A stretch of 64,000 nt of DNA from CAVRIA01 sp963721115 (GCA_963721115.1 CAVRIA010000004.1:372001-436000), one strand, 5' to 3'; positions 33,749 to 41,951 are shown, counted from the stretch's first letter. The notes: generated by a model not told the origin, from the letters alone. Translations and numbers: made by a program.

Positions 33749-34180
33749 TCAGAAATTGAGGCTGCGCTTGCGACCGCGCATGCCGCGCCGGCTTCCCTTG
33801 TTCTTGAAGGGGCGGTTGGACGGACCACCCCCGAAAGGTGAGTCGAACGAGTCGTTCGAAAACGAGAAGTCCGGGGGAGCACTCGGTGCGCCGGCGTGAC
33901 GGAAGGGGGGCCGGGGTCCCTCGGTCCGACGAGGCCGGTCCTCCGCCGCGTTCACATTCAGCCGACGGCCCCCGATCTCACGGTTGTGAAAGCGGGTGAT
34001 CGCGTCCGCTGCTTCATTGGCGTTGGAGAACTCGACGAACGCGAATCCGCGCGGCTTGCCGGTTTCGCGATCGGTGGGCAGGCGCACGTCGACGACGCGC
34101 CCCGCCTCCGCCAAGAGGCTGGTCAGCTCCTCTCGTGTCGTGGTGAAGTTGAGATTGCCTACGAAAACCTTCGTTGAAAT
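33749..34180 (-). CDS. RRM-domain RNA-binding protein with apparent ATT start
   Basis: A 143-residue protein of the small bacterial RRM group. RNP2 is KVFVGNL (residues 4-10), RNP1 is GKPRGFAFVEF (about 42-52), followed by a disordered Pro/Arg/Gly tail ending RRGMRGRKRS. The domain's first strand begins directly after the codon ATT at 34180-34178. In frame upstream there is no ATG, GTG, TTG or CTG before a stop (TAG near 34267), and AGAAAGGAG (34187-34195) sits at ideal distance, six bases away. So ATT seems to be the initiator, as in infC. A TTG at 34114 would cut off RNP2. Possibly autoregulated or a sequence error. Confidence 0.85.
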   Translation of the reverse strand: MSTKVFVGNLNFTTTREELTSLLAEAGRVVDVRLPTDRETGKPRGFAFVEFSNANEAADAITRFHNREIGGRRLNVNAAEDRPRRTEGPRPPFRHAGAPSAPPDFSFSNDSFDSPFGGGPSNRPFKNKGSRRGMRGRKRSLNF

Positions 34181-34373
34181 GGTCCACTCCTTTCTGGCCG
34201 ACGAAGCGCCGGCGAGCCTGACTCGTGCATATCCCTTTGCGGAATTCTCGACAAGCCCCGCGAGGGACTAAATTTCAAATTTTTTTCTGGCTTACTCGCC
34301 CCTTGCAGCGGAGTAGAAGTCGAACAATGCGCGCCGCTAACCCACGTCAGCGTGGAGCGGCGGACGCGGCCGG

Positions 34374-35141
34374 CTAGCTCGTCAGCCGTCGGCGCACGGC
34401 ACGCCGCGCCCAGGCGAGAAGAAGCGCCGAGACGGCAAAAAGATAGAAGCAATCCCAGAAGAGAATCGGCGGGGCCTGGCCGACGAACGCGGCGCGCGCC
34501 AGCCGAACCGGATGTAACAAGGGCAAAAGTTCGGCAACCCAGAGCCAAACGCCGCGCAGACGCTCTTCCAGGGGAAAGAAGACGTCCGAGAACAGGAACA
34601 GCGGAGTGAGAAAGAGGGTGAAGTAGAAGCTGAAGAGATCGATGCTCGGGATGCGCAACGAAAAGGCGACGCCAATGGAGGCGAAAAGCAGGCCGGCGAG
34701 GGGGATCACGGGCAGGACGAACAGGGAGGACGGTAAAGGGGCCAGCCCGAACAGCGCCACGACTATGAAGAAACATCCGCCGTAAATGCAAGATCGAGTC
34801 ATTGCCCAGAGCACCTCGCCTGCCAGCACGTCGTCAGGTTCGAGCGGGGTGGTCAGCATCGCGTCGTAGGCCTTCTCGAAGGTCAGGCGGACGTAGATGT
34901 TGTACGTCACCTCGAAGCTGGCGCCGTTCATCGCAGCGACGCACACCAAGCCGGGTGCGAGGAAGGCGCTGTAGGACATGCCGCGCATCCGGTGGACGTA
35001 CGCGCCGACGCCGACGCCGATCGCGACCAGGTACAGCACCGGCTCGAAGAAGTTGGGCAGAATGTTGAGCATCCACGTACGGCGGTACATGGTTGCATTG
35101 CGCCGCCAGACCGCAAGGGCGTGCGGAACGGAGATGGTCAC
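34374..35141 (-). CDS. ABC-2 exporter permease, NodJ-like
   Basis: A 255-residue protein with six hydrophobic segments. It starts with VWRRNATMYRRTWMLNILPNFFEPVLYL, the NodJ-type N-terminus, and has TFEKAYDAMLTTPLEPDDVLAGEVLWAM, the coupling element. SDVFFPLEERL and LPLLHPVRLARAA near the C-terminus are typical of the family. With the upstream ATPase it forms an exporter of unknown lipid or polysaccharide-like substrate. Start overlaps the ATPase stop by 4 bases. Confidence 0.9.
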   Translation of the reverse strand: MTISVPHALAVWRRNATMYRRTWMLNILPNFFEPVLYLVAIGVGVGAYVHRMRGMSYSAFLAPGLVCVAAMNGASFEVTYNIYVRLTFEKAYDAMLTTPLEPDDVLAGEVLWAMTRSCIYGGCFFIVVALFGLAPLPSSLFVLPVIPLAGLLFASIGVAFSLRIPSIDLFSFYFTLFLTPLFLFSDVFFPLEERLRGVWLWVAELLPLLHPVRLARAAFVGQAPPILFWDCFYLFAVSALLLAWARRAVRRRLTS

Positions 35142-36061
35142 GCCCCCCCCTCCAAGCTGGTGCCGGCCAGCCGCAGAAAGACGTCCTCCAGGTTGGTGGG
35201 CCGCACCACCAGGTCCCGGCGGTCACCGGGGTCGCGGCGGCGGACGTGCTCGACCAGCGGCGCGGCATCGTCCAGGTACAGCATGACGCGCCGGCCCATC
35301 CGCAGCCGCTGCTGCGGCGGCGGCAATCCCTCCAGGATCGCACGCTCCTCGTCCGGGTCGCAGTCCAACTCGACGGCCTCGCGCGCCAGGTGTGAGGTGA
35401 TGAGCTGGCTCGGCGCGCCTTCGTCGATGACCCGACCGGCGCAGATGATCGCCACTCGGTCGCACAGCCTCTGTGCCTCGTCCATGTAGTGGGTGGTGAG
35501 CAACACCGTCTTGCCGCTTGTCCGCAGCTCGCGCACCCTCGACCAGAGAGACAGTCGGACGGCGGGATCGAGGCCGGTCGTCGGCTCGTCCAGGATCAGC
35601 AGCTCGGGATCGTTCATCAGCGACTGTGCGATCGCGAGCCGTCGCTTGAAGCCGCCGGAGAGGTTGCGTACCGGGACTTCGGCGTGGCTTCCGAGCTCGA
35701 AGAATTCGACCAGTTGCCCGATCCGCTTCGACAGCAACGGTTCGCGCAGCAAGTGGTAGCGGCCGAACACCCGCAGGTTGTCGACCGGCGAGAGAACGTC
35801 GATGAACACGTTCTCCTGCAACGTCACACCTAGGCGCGACCGGACGGCGCGAGGCTCTTTCGAGATGTTCAATCCGAACACGCGGACCTCGCCGCTGGAC
35901 GGACGGGTGACGCCGTAGACCATGCGCAACGTGGTCGTCTTGCCGGCGCCGTTCGGGCCGAGCAGCCCGTAGCAAACGCCGGCCGGTACGTCGAGATCGA
36001 GACCGTCGACGGCCAGGCGGTCCCCGAAGCGTTTGGTCACGCCGTGTGCCTCGACGATCAT
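35138..36061 (-). CDS. ABC exporter ATPase, NodI-like
   Basis: A 307-residue ATPase. Walker A GPNGAGKTT (about 35-43), signature LSGGFKRRLAIA, Walker B LLILDEPTTGLDP, and H-loop TTHYMDEA. RLGVTLQENVFIDVLSPVDNL matches NodI/CcmA-type exporters. A C-terminal regulatory region of about 90 residues follows the nucleotide domain. It is first in a two-gene minus-strand operon with the NodJ-like permease. True Nod factor export is not implied. Confidence 0.92.
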   Translation of the reverse strand: MIVEAHGVTKRFGDRLAVDGLDLDVPAGVCYGLLGPNGAGKTTTLRMVYGVTRPSSGEVRVFGLNISKEPRAVRSRLGVTLQENVFIDVLSPVDNLRVFGRYHLLREPLLSKRIGQLVEFFELGSHAEVPVRNLSGGFKRRLAIAQSLMNDPELLILDEPTTGLDPAVRLSLWSRVRELRTSGKTVLLTTHYMDEAQRLCDRVAIICAGRVIDEGAPSQLITSHLAREAVELDCDPDEERAILEGLPPPQQRLRMGRRVMLYLDDAAPLVEHVRRRDPGDRRDLVVRPTNLEDVFLRLAGTSLEGGA

Positions 36062-36158
36062 CGAGTCGAATCCTACGCGATTCGCTGGGCTCCGGCGAAC
36101 CGCCTAGGAAGGGAACGATGGCGGCTGGGGCAGGGAACGTGCGCGGGCCGCCGCTTCC

Positions 36159-36868
36159 TCAGTTGGTCTTGGCCTTGAACTGGCTCGAGTCGTTCTTGAT
36201 GGCGCTGCCGTAGGCGCTGCTCCAGCACTCGTCGTTGCTGTTCTTCAGCTCCACGGTGACCGGCAGCCCGAGGCCGAGAGGAGGCACCGGCAGGTTCGCA
36301 CCCTTCCCCTTGACAACGACCTTGGCCCTTCCGGTCGGACCGGCCTTGAGCAGTAGGGTCTGAAGGCCGTCGTTCGTGCGGCTGCGGTCCTTGTACCTGG
36401 GTCCCTTCGACGTCGACTTCCAGCAGGCCTTGCCGGCGCAGGTGCCGCCCGCCGGGACGTTCGCTTCCATCACCACGGCGGCGGTGGTGCCGGCCAGGAG
36501 AGTGCGCACGACGCGTGGCGGATCGGAGCCGACGTCGACGATGCTCACACTGTCGGACAAATGGTTTACCACCCAGACCTCGTTGGCGTTGCGCGCTGCC
36601 ACGGCCACGGGCTCCATCCCTACCGGCACCGATGCAGCGCGCAGGAGCCCCCCGCGTTCAGGTCGAAGATCTCTAGGCGATCGTCTGGAGTATTCACGGC
36701 GAACAACCGGGTGCCGTCCGGCGATAGCGCCAGCGGCCGCACCTGGCCGCTCTCGAAGGTGACGAACGAGGCATCTGCGGCGGACGCGCAGGTGAGCGCG
36801 CCGATTCCCAGCAGTAGGCCGCAAAGGAAAGGCCGACCTGCGCCGACCGCGACGGACGATGGCCTCAT
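36159..36868 (-). pseudogene. Secreted beta-propeller-type protein, frameshifted
   Basis: The N-terminal frame (start 36868) encodes a signal peptide (RPFLCGLLLGIGALTCASA) and the first propeller blade FESGQVRPLALSPDGTRLFA... LEIFDLNAG. The reading frame then breaks at a run of six C (36648-36653, six G in the mRNA). Adding one base joins it to GLLRAASVPVGMEPVAVAAR... VWVVNHLSDSVSIVDV, the next YncE-like blade, and then to a C-terminal module with CWKSTSKGPRYKD and ECWSSAY. The span is 710 bases, one short of a multiple of three. The few blades imply loss of the propeller core. Whether this is a real mutation or an assembly error is open. Confidence 0.75.
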
Positions 36869-37016
36869 TGGTTCCCCCCTTTTTGGAACGCGAGCGACCG
36901 TCATCCGGTCCTCTGCCCGACCCAACTCCTCCCGGAGCCGCGTAGCCCCGAGGGCAAAGTGGCATGTCCGTTGCGCTAAGTGAAGAAGGATCTTTACGCG
37001 GCGGCCGGGACGCCGC

Positions 37017-37757
37017 TCATTGCAAGGGAAAGGGGATTCGCACGAAATCGCTACCCAGCGAATGACAGCCGGCGCAGCCCTGCACGCCGATGCCGGAGGC
37101 GTATACCGTATCGTCGAAGCCCTCGAACCAGTACCAGCCGTTGCCGTTGGCGCTCTCGTCCTGCAGCTTGACGGTCACGGACCAGCCGCGAACCTCGCTG
37201 CCGCTGCCGCCGTACAGCTCCTTGACCGCGGCCGCGCCGGCCGGGTGCGAGAGCTGCCCGTCGTCGAGCGAGGCGAACAGCGCCGGGTTGAGGAAGGTTC
37301 GCACCCGACCGAAGTGCGGGCCCGCCGATGCGTGGATGCCGGACTCGTGGCGCCAGCCGAGGTAGTTGCCGGCGCGCAGCCAGACGACCAGATCGTCGGC
37401 GTTGGTGGGAGGGAGAGCGGAAGCCTCGGTGGCGGTGGGTGTGGGCAATGCCCCCGGTGTGCCGCTCGGGGTCGCCGTCGCAGTCTCTGTGCCCGGACAC
37501 CCGTCGAGCCCATGGTTGACCGCCGTGATCAGCTCGCTGATCGAGACGCTGCCGTCGCCGTCGGCATCGATGGCCGCGCACAGATCGAGGTCGGCAAGGG
37601 CGATCGCGATGTTGACGCCGCTGATGATCTCGTTGATTGACACGCTGCCGTCTCCGTCGCAGTCGCCGCTGCACACGGCCATCGCTTGGGCGGGCGACGT
37701 GGCGAGCGCGGTCGTCAGCCACGCGAGAATTCGGATTGCTCGGCTCGCAGCTCGCAT
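37017..37757 (-). CDS. Secreted dockerin-like protein with c-type haem domain
   Basis: A 246-residue exported protein. A signal peptide (RILAWLTTALATSPAQA) precedes two Ca2+-binding dockerin-like loops, CDGDGSVSINEII and DADGDGSVSISELI (residues about 31-85), with flanking Cys. A Thr/Pro linker (TETATATPSGTPGALPTPTAT) joins a C-terminal domain of about 125 residues that ends with one haem-binding motif, QGCAGCHSLGSDFVRIPFP. Other marks are HASAGPHFGRVRTF, AVKELYGG and GWYWFEGF, reminiscent of cytochrome P460-like domains. The role is unknown; electron transfer at the cell surface is a possibility. Start set at 37757 for the signal peptide. Confidence 0.85.
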   Translation of the reverse strand: MRAASRAIRILAWLTTALATSPAQAMAVCSGDCDGDGSVSINEIISGVNIAIALADLDLCAAIDADGDGSVSISELITAVNHGLDGCPGTETATATPSGTPGALPTPTATEASALPPTNADDLVVWLRAGNYLGWRHESGIHASAGPHFGRVRTFLNPALFASLDDGQLSHPAGAAAVKELYGGSGSEVRGWSVTVKLQDESANGNGWYWFEGFDDTVYASGIGVQGCAGCHSLGSDFVRIPFPLQ

Positions 37758-37798
37758 GGCGGTCTCCTCCCCGCCGCCACTCTGATTGTTCGAAGTCG

Positions 37799-37816
37799 GA
37801 TGTGTCAAGACACATC
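37799..37816. promoter_or_regulatory. 18-bp perfect dyad between divergent genes
   Basis: GATGTGT-CAAG-ACACATC is a perfect 7+7 inverted repeat, 42 bases upstream of the dockerin/haem gene start and 81 bases before the GntR-type gene. It is a plausible operator for either. Confidence 0.45.
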
Positions 37817-37854
37817 ATGCGCGCACAGCCGAATGGGTACGGGGTTTTCCGGGA

Positions 37855-37873
37855 TTGACAATTGGTTGGACCA
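37855..37873 (+). promoter_or_regulatory. -35 element with FadR-type operator TGGT-N3-ACCA
   Basis: TTGACA (37855-37860) is a perfect -35. It abuts TGGTTGGACCA at 37863-37873, which matches the core of the E. coli FadR operator (TGGTCGGACCA) at all but one base. The regulator encoded 24 bases downstream belongs to the same GntR/FadR family, so autorepression is likely. The -10 (about 37878-37883) is weak. Confidence 0.6.
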
Positions 37874-37896
37874 TTGACTAGCGAGAGGGCTCGACG

Positions 37897-38661
37897 ATGG
37901 CCCCTTCGATTCGCGTTCCTTCCTTCCGCCCGCCGCGGCGGCGCCGCATTCACGAGGATGTCGCAGAGCAACTGCGCGACGCTATCCTCGACGGCCGTTT
38001 TCGGGCCGGCCGCAAGCTGCCACCGGAACGCGACCTGGCGGAGGAATTCCGGGTCAACCGCACCTCGGTACGCGAAGCGATCAAGGTGTTGGAGGGACTC
38101 GGGCTGGTGACGGTTCGGCAGGGCGATGGGGCCACCGTGAGGCCGCTGGTCGACGCCTCGCTGGAGGTGCTGGCGCCCATGATCTTTCACGCCGGACGCC
38201 TCGATACGCGCGTGATGGGCGAGGTGACGGAGGTCATCGTACCGCTGCTCTGCGAGATGGCGCGGTTGGCGATCGAACGTTGCCGACCCGGGCAGATCGA
38301 GACCTTGCAGCAGCTGCGCGATCGCATGGCCGACGAGAGGCGAGACCGGGAGGAGCGTTTCGCGGCCGGCCGAGAAGTTTTGGTCGTCCTATCGGACATG
38401 ACGGAGAATCGCGTCTGGCAGATGCTGGCGCGAAGGGCCCGCAGCTTGCTGGCCTCGCCGCCCATGGCGGAAGCCCGGCGCCGCTTGCGGCGCGACCCTG
38501 GCCGGCTCGTCCCGTTGATCGACACGTGCCTGGCTGCGATCGACGGCGGCCGCCCGGCCGACGCCATGGCGGCGCTGGCCTGTTTCATCGAATCGTTTCG
38601 CGAGTCCACGCTGGACGTTCAACTCGACCGGCGTCGTCCCCGCGCCGGCGCGGCGTCCTGA
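37897..38661 (+). CDS. GntR-family (FadR subfamily) transcriptional regulator
   Basis: A 254-residue repressor-type protein. The N-terminal winged helix is at residues 18-80: IHEDVAEQLRDAILDGRFRAG, LPPERDLAEEFRVNRTSVREAI and GLGLVTVRQGDGATV. The rest is an all-helical FCD/FadR-like effector domain of about 160 residues. Such proteins sense acyl-CoA or small acids. Its own upstream site resembles a FadR operator. The diiron oxygenase follows 53 bases later and may be its target. Confidence 0.92.
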   Translation: MAPSIRVPSFRPPRRRRIHEDVAEQLRDAILDGRFRAGRKLPPERDLAEEFRVNRTSVREAIKVLEGLGLVTVRQGDGATVRPLVDASLEVLAPMIFHAGRLDTRVMGEVTEVIVPLLCEMARLAIERCRPGQIETLQQLRDRMADERRDREERFAAGREVLVVLSDMTENRVWQMLARRARSLLASPPMAEARRRLRRDPGRLVPLIDTCLAAIDGGRPADAMAALACFIESFRESTLDVQLDRRRPRAGAAS

Positions 38662-38714
38662 AACTGAATCTTTCGCATCGGCGCTTGCCGTCGATTTGCA
38701 GCGTCGGGAGGAGC

Positions 38715-39821
38715 ATGGAGATGGAAGATTTCATCCTGCATACACAGACTCAGGAACCGGACCTCGACACGGCGATGAAGGTCGTGTTCCAGTGGAGCTA
38801 CGATCCCGAGGTGGAAGAGTTGCGCCGGCTGTACGTCAAGGCCACAGAGTCACAGTGGGTCGCAGATCGGGACCTGGACTGGGATCGGCCGATCGATCAC
38901 AAGCGCTTCTCGACCACGCCGATCGGCGCCGCCTTGCCGATCGAGCAGACCTCCTATTGGAAGTCGCTGGACGAGGAGACGACCTGGGAAATGACCAGAC
39001 GTACGGCCGCCTTTCGGTTGAGCAATTTCCTGCACGGCGAGCAGGGAGCGCTGATGGTGGCCGCTCAGCTGGTCAACTCGGTGCCACACACGGACGCGAA
39101 GTTCTACGCCGCCACCCAGACGATGGACGAGGCCCGACACGTCGAGGTCTTCTCCAAGTACATCAAGAAGCTGGACGAGGTGCGACCGATCGCGCCACCG
39201 CTCAAACGGATCCTCGATGCGACGCTGCAGACGGAAGACTGGCTGAAGAAGCTCGTGGGCATGCAGATCGTGGTCGAGGGGCTCGCTCTGTACAGCTTTC
39301 GCGAGATGCGCAACCTCACCGAGGAACCCCTTCTGAAGGACCTGCTCACGTACGTCGCGCGCGACGAGTCGCGCCACCACGCCTACGGGGTGCAGTACGT
39401 CATGCGCTGCGTCCCCTGCCTCGACGCGGCGCGGCGCGGCGAGCTGGAGGACTTCGCGCTCGACGCGGCGCGCACCCTGATCGACAATCGCAACCGACAG
39501 GCCCTGTTCACCCACATGCTGGAGATCTGGGCGGAGGTCGGTGTTGATCCGGTGGCGTTGATCGATTCGTTGAGGCAGGAGCGAGACGAGCTGACGCGTC
39601 ACATGCCGGAGAAGCGACGCCTGGGGCCGGTGCAGGGCTTCGTCATTCCCACCCTGCGCCGCTGCGGCCTGCTGAGCGAGCGCGTCGCGGCCCGATACCA
39701 CGAGTTCTTGCGCGAGAACTTGAGCGGCAACCTGGTGGGCGAGACCCTGGAGGAGTTCCTGCAGAGGATTCCCGACCTTCCCGAGGATACGGCGGCCTGG
39801 GTGCTGGGGGAGATTCAGTGA
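38715..39821 (+). CDS. Ferritin-like diiron oxygenase
   Basis: A 368-residue soluble protein with a ferritin-like four-helix core. Six metal ligands can be placed: Glu109 (HGEQGAL), Glu139 and His142 (MDEARHVE), Glu188 (VVEGLALY), Glu218 and His221 (RDESRHHAY), the two ExxH pattern of carboxylate-bridged diiron enzymes such as ribonucleotide reductase R2, desaturases and AurF-like N-oxygenases. The substrate is unknown. Ribosome site GGGAGGAG precedes ATG 38715. It follows the FadR-type regulator, hinting at a lipid or acyl substrate, but this is inference. Confidence 0.88.
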   Translation: MEMEDFILHTQTQEPDLDTAMKVVFQWSYDPEVEELRRLYVKATESQWVADRDLDWDRPIDHKRFSTTPIGAALPIEQTSYWKSLDEETTWEMTRRTAAFRLSNFLHGEQGALMVAAQLVNSVPHTDAKFYAATQTMDEARHVEVFSKYIKKLDEVRPIAPPLKRILDATLQTEDWLKKLVGMQIVVEGLALYSFREMRNLTEEPLLKDLLTYVARDESRHHAYGVQYVMRCVPCLDAARRGELEDFALDAARTLIDNRNRQALFTHMLEIWAEVGVDPVALIDSLRQERDELTRHMPEKRRLGPVQGFVIPTLRRCGLLSERVAARYHEFLRENLSGNLVGETLEEFLQRIPDLPEDTAAWVLGEIQ

Positions 39822-39827
39822 ACCGCG

Positions 39828-40218
39828 TCAGTTGACGACGTGCGGCTCGCCCAGAGAGAACGGCGCGATCGCGGCGTCGAACCGCCCTCCACCTGGAAGC
39901 GACCATCTGATACGTGCCGTGCATGGTGCCAAACGGGGTGCCGAGAGGGCAGCCCGACGTGTAGCTGAAGGACTGCCCCGGCGCGAGTACGGGCTGCTTG
40001 CCGACCACGCCCGGTCCCCTGACCTCTTGGACCTCGCCATCGCCATCGGTGATGATCCAGTGACGGGTGATCAGCTGTGCAGTCTCGGTGCCTAGGTTCG
40101 CGATCTCGACGGTGTAGAGGAAGAACCACTGGTGATTCTCCGGTGAGGATCGCTCCGGCGAGTAGCTCGATTCGACGCGAACTCGGATGCCTCGCGTAGT
40201 CGTCTCGGACGTGAACAC
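39828..40218 (-). pseudogene. apaG: ApaG, frameshifted near the C-terminus
   Basis: From the start at 40218 the sequence reads as ApaG: SSYSPERSSPENHQWFFLYTVEIANL, LITRHWIITDGDGEVQEVRG and FSYTSGCPLGTPFGTMHGTYQMV. Then the frame leaves the family at about 39880-39900. In another frame the expected ending follows: GGRFDAAIAPFSLGEPHVVN and a stop at 39828. The span is 391 bases, one more than a multiple of three, so one inserted base explains it. Read in one frame the product would run on to 39643 with an Arg-rich tail. ApaG is a small beta-sandwich protein linked to Co/Mg homeostasis. Confidence 0.8.
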
Positions 40219-40320
40219 GGCACCTCCCTGCGGCCACAGCCGCGGCGCGGAATCTAGTCGGCCTCTCGGGGAGGGTCAACACCGCACGCCGAGCCAGCGC
40301 GGTGTCGACTGGGCTTGCCT

Positions 40321-40698
40321 TCAGGCAGCCTTCCGGTAGCGCTGTACCGTGCGCTGAGGGCGGGTGGCGGGCGTCGCGCGCCATGCCTCGACGGCTCCGC
40401 GAACCCAGCTTGGATCCAGCGCGAACACGTCGCAAAGGCGGAGGAAGGAAAAGGGCCACTCCGCTTCGTCGGAGCCGATCCAGTCGAGATCCTCGGCGAT
40501 CTGCTTCCCGTACGCCGGATCGTCGTGGCGATCACGTACCTCGAGCAGCGTGTTGGTGAGGACTGTGGCGGCGAGCTGTTTCTCGCGCGACCAGTCGGAC
40601 GGAGCGGGTTGCTGCGACGGGAGCAGGGTACCGCTGGCCATCCAGTGCTCGATGATGGCCGCGTCGGCACGACTCGAATCTACATGAGAGAAATCCAT
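40321..40698 (-). CDS. Conserved small protein of unknown function
   Basis: A 125-residue soluble protein. It has a helical N-terminal half (SDWSREKQLAATVLTNTLLEVRDR) and the segment IGSDEAEWPFSFLRLCDVFALDPSWVRGAVEAW. The pattern 'D-(x)-WPFSFxxxCxxxxLDPxxxRxxxxxW' recurs in many small deltaproteobacterial proteins from memory, which supports a real gene. The fold and role are unknown; a DNA- or protein-binding adaptor is a guess. It stands alone on the minus strand. Confidence 0.65.
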   Translation of the reverse strand: MDFSHVDSSRADAAIIEHWMASGTLLPSQQPAPSDWSREKQLAATVLTNTLLEVRDRHDDPAYGKQIAEDLDWIGSDEAEWPFSFLRLCDVFALDPSWVRGAVEAWRATPATRPQRTVQRYRKAA

Positions 40699-41001
40699 AC
40701 GAAAATCCTTCCTGGAAAGGGATCAGCCGCGGATTCGGCCGAGGAGGCGCCGGGCCGGTGAGCCCCGATCAGGGACGCGACATCGGCAAAGCGGGGGTCG
40801 TTGCGATTTTCACGATCTCCCTCCCCATCCTTCCACCGTACCCGTGCTTCCCACGGGCTCTTGGATGTTGGATGCGGCGAGATGCGAAAAAATTACAGGA
40901 AAGCGAAAAAAATCTGCAAACGAGGGCGAGGCGAGAAACGAGCGGAACCGCCCGGCCAGATCTCCGGCGGCAGATCCAGCTGAGGTCGCCGGCTCGATCC
41001 G
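40699..41001. other. Intergenic region with A-tracts and a hairpin
   Basis: No gene is seen. Two A-tracts, each preceded by GCG, lie at about 40884-40891 and 40905-40913, about two helical turns apart, which could bend DNA; on the minus strand they are T-tracts that could aid termination of the zinc-protein gene. CCCGTG-N5-CACGGG at 40841-40857 is a short hairpin. Confidence 0.5.
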
Positions 41002-41265
41002 TCAGGCGTAGACGAGAAGCAGGAGAACTCCTGCGAGGAGGGCGGCGACGGCGGCGGCTGCCCCCAGAAATCTGCCCATACCGGCGGGTCGCCGCCCATC
41101 CCGTAAACAGGAACGGCAGAGCGCCTGCTGAGTGCTGATCCCCATCACCAGCTCGGTGCACTCCGCGCAACAGAGGGCTCCGCAGCCGGCGCACATACCG
41201 GCCGCCGGAGCGTGACAGTAGACACAGTACGGGCGGTCGGGGGAGAACGGTTCGAGACCGGTCAC
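41002..41265 (-). CDS. Small zinc-finger membrane protein
   Basis: An 87-residue protein. The N-terminal half has an ordered set of cysteines, YCVYCHAP, MCAGCGALCCAEC and LCRSC, that fits two B-box-like zinc sites. A single C-terminal membrane helix (LGAAAAVAALLAGVLLLLVY) would anchor it in the inner membrane with the zinc domain in the cytoplasm. The gene ends the minus-strand series that includes the mla genes, 37 bases after mlaC. No function is known. Confidence 0.65.
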   Translation of the reverse strand: MTGLEPFSPDRPYCVYCHAPAAGMCAGCGALCCAECTELVMGISTQQALCRSCLRDGRRPAGMGRFLGAAAAVAALLAGVLLLLVYA

Positions 41266-41302
41266 GTTTCGGGCCCCCGGTGGGGCGAGGCTCCACGGTC
41301 GC

Positions 41303-41947
41303 TCAGGACTTCAGTGGCTCGCCGCGCTCATTCTTCTCGCGCAGGAGCCGCAGCAGCTTGTCCGGGCCGCCGTTTGCCATGATCTCCTGGAACTGCGACC
41401 GGAAGTTGGCGACCAGGCTCACGCCTTCCACGGTCACGTCGATGATCTTCCACTGGTTGTCTCGCTGACGCAGGCGGTAGTCTACCTCGACATCGCCGGG
41501 GCCGCCGCGCAGGATCTTGGTCTGCACGGTGTAGTCGCCGCGTGGCTCCTGCCGCTCGCCGGTCACTTGAACGGATTCGTTCTTGTAGTCGTTGATCCTC
41601 TCTCCGTAAGTGACGGACAGATGCCGTTTGAACTCCTCGACGAACTCTTCCTGCTGAGCCTTGGAGAGCCGTCTCCAGTTGCGCGCCAGGACGAGCCGCG
41701 ACAGGGTCTGGAAGTCCATGTTCGCGTAGGCGAGAGCCTCCAACTCCGTGCGCTTCTCATCTTTCGGCAGGCTCTGGTTGCGCAGGATCTCCACGGCATG
41801 GTCGGCGAGGTCTTTCACCACCTGCTTCGGTACGCGCTCCGCCGCACTCGACGGCGGTGGGCCGCAGAGGGCCAGCAGGCAGATCAGCCCGACCGAAACG
41901 CCGGCGAGGATTCGACGATACGGAAAGGGTTGCCCGTTTCCGGACAT
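41303..41947 (-). CDS. mlaC: Phospholipid-binding periplasmic protein MlaC
   Basis: A 214-residue secreted protein. The signal peptide is ILAGVSVGLICLLALCGPPPSSA, and the mature domain has the MlaC/Ttg2D pattern LVLARNWRRLSKAQQEEFVEEFKRHL and VDYRLRQRDNQWKIIDVTVEGVSLV. MlaC ferries phospholipids between MlaA at the outer membrane and MlaFED at the inner membrane. ATG 41947 is 4 bases after the mlaA stop. Confidence 0.93.
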   Translation of the reverse strand: MSGNGQPFPYRRILAGVSVGLICLLALCGPPPSSAAERVPKQVVKDLADHAVEILRNQSLPKDEKRTELEALAYANMDFQTLSRLVLARNWRRLSKAQQEEFVEEFKRHLSVTYGERINDYKNESVQVTGERQEPRGDYTVQTKILRGGPGDVEVDYRLRQRDNQWKIIDVTVEGVSLVANFRSQFQEIMANGGPDKLLRLLREKNERGEPLKS

Positions 41948-41951
41948 CCGT

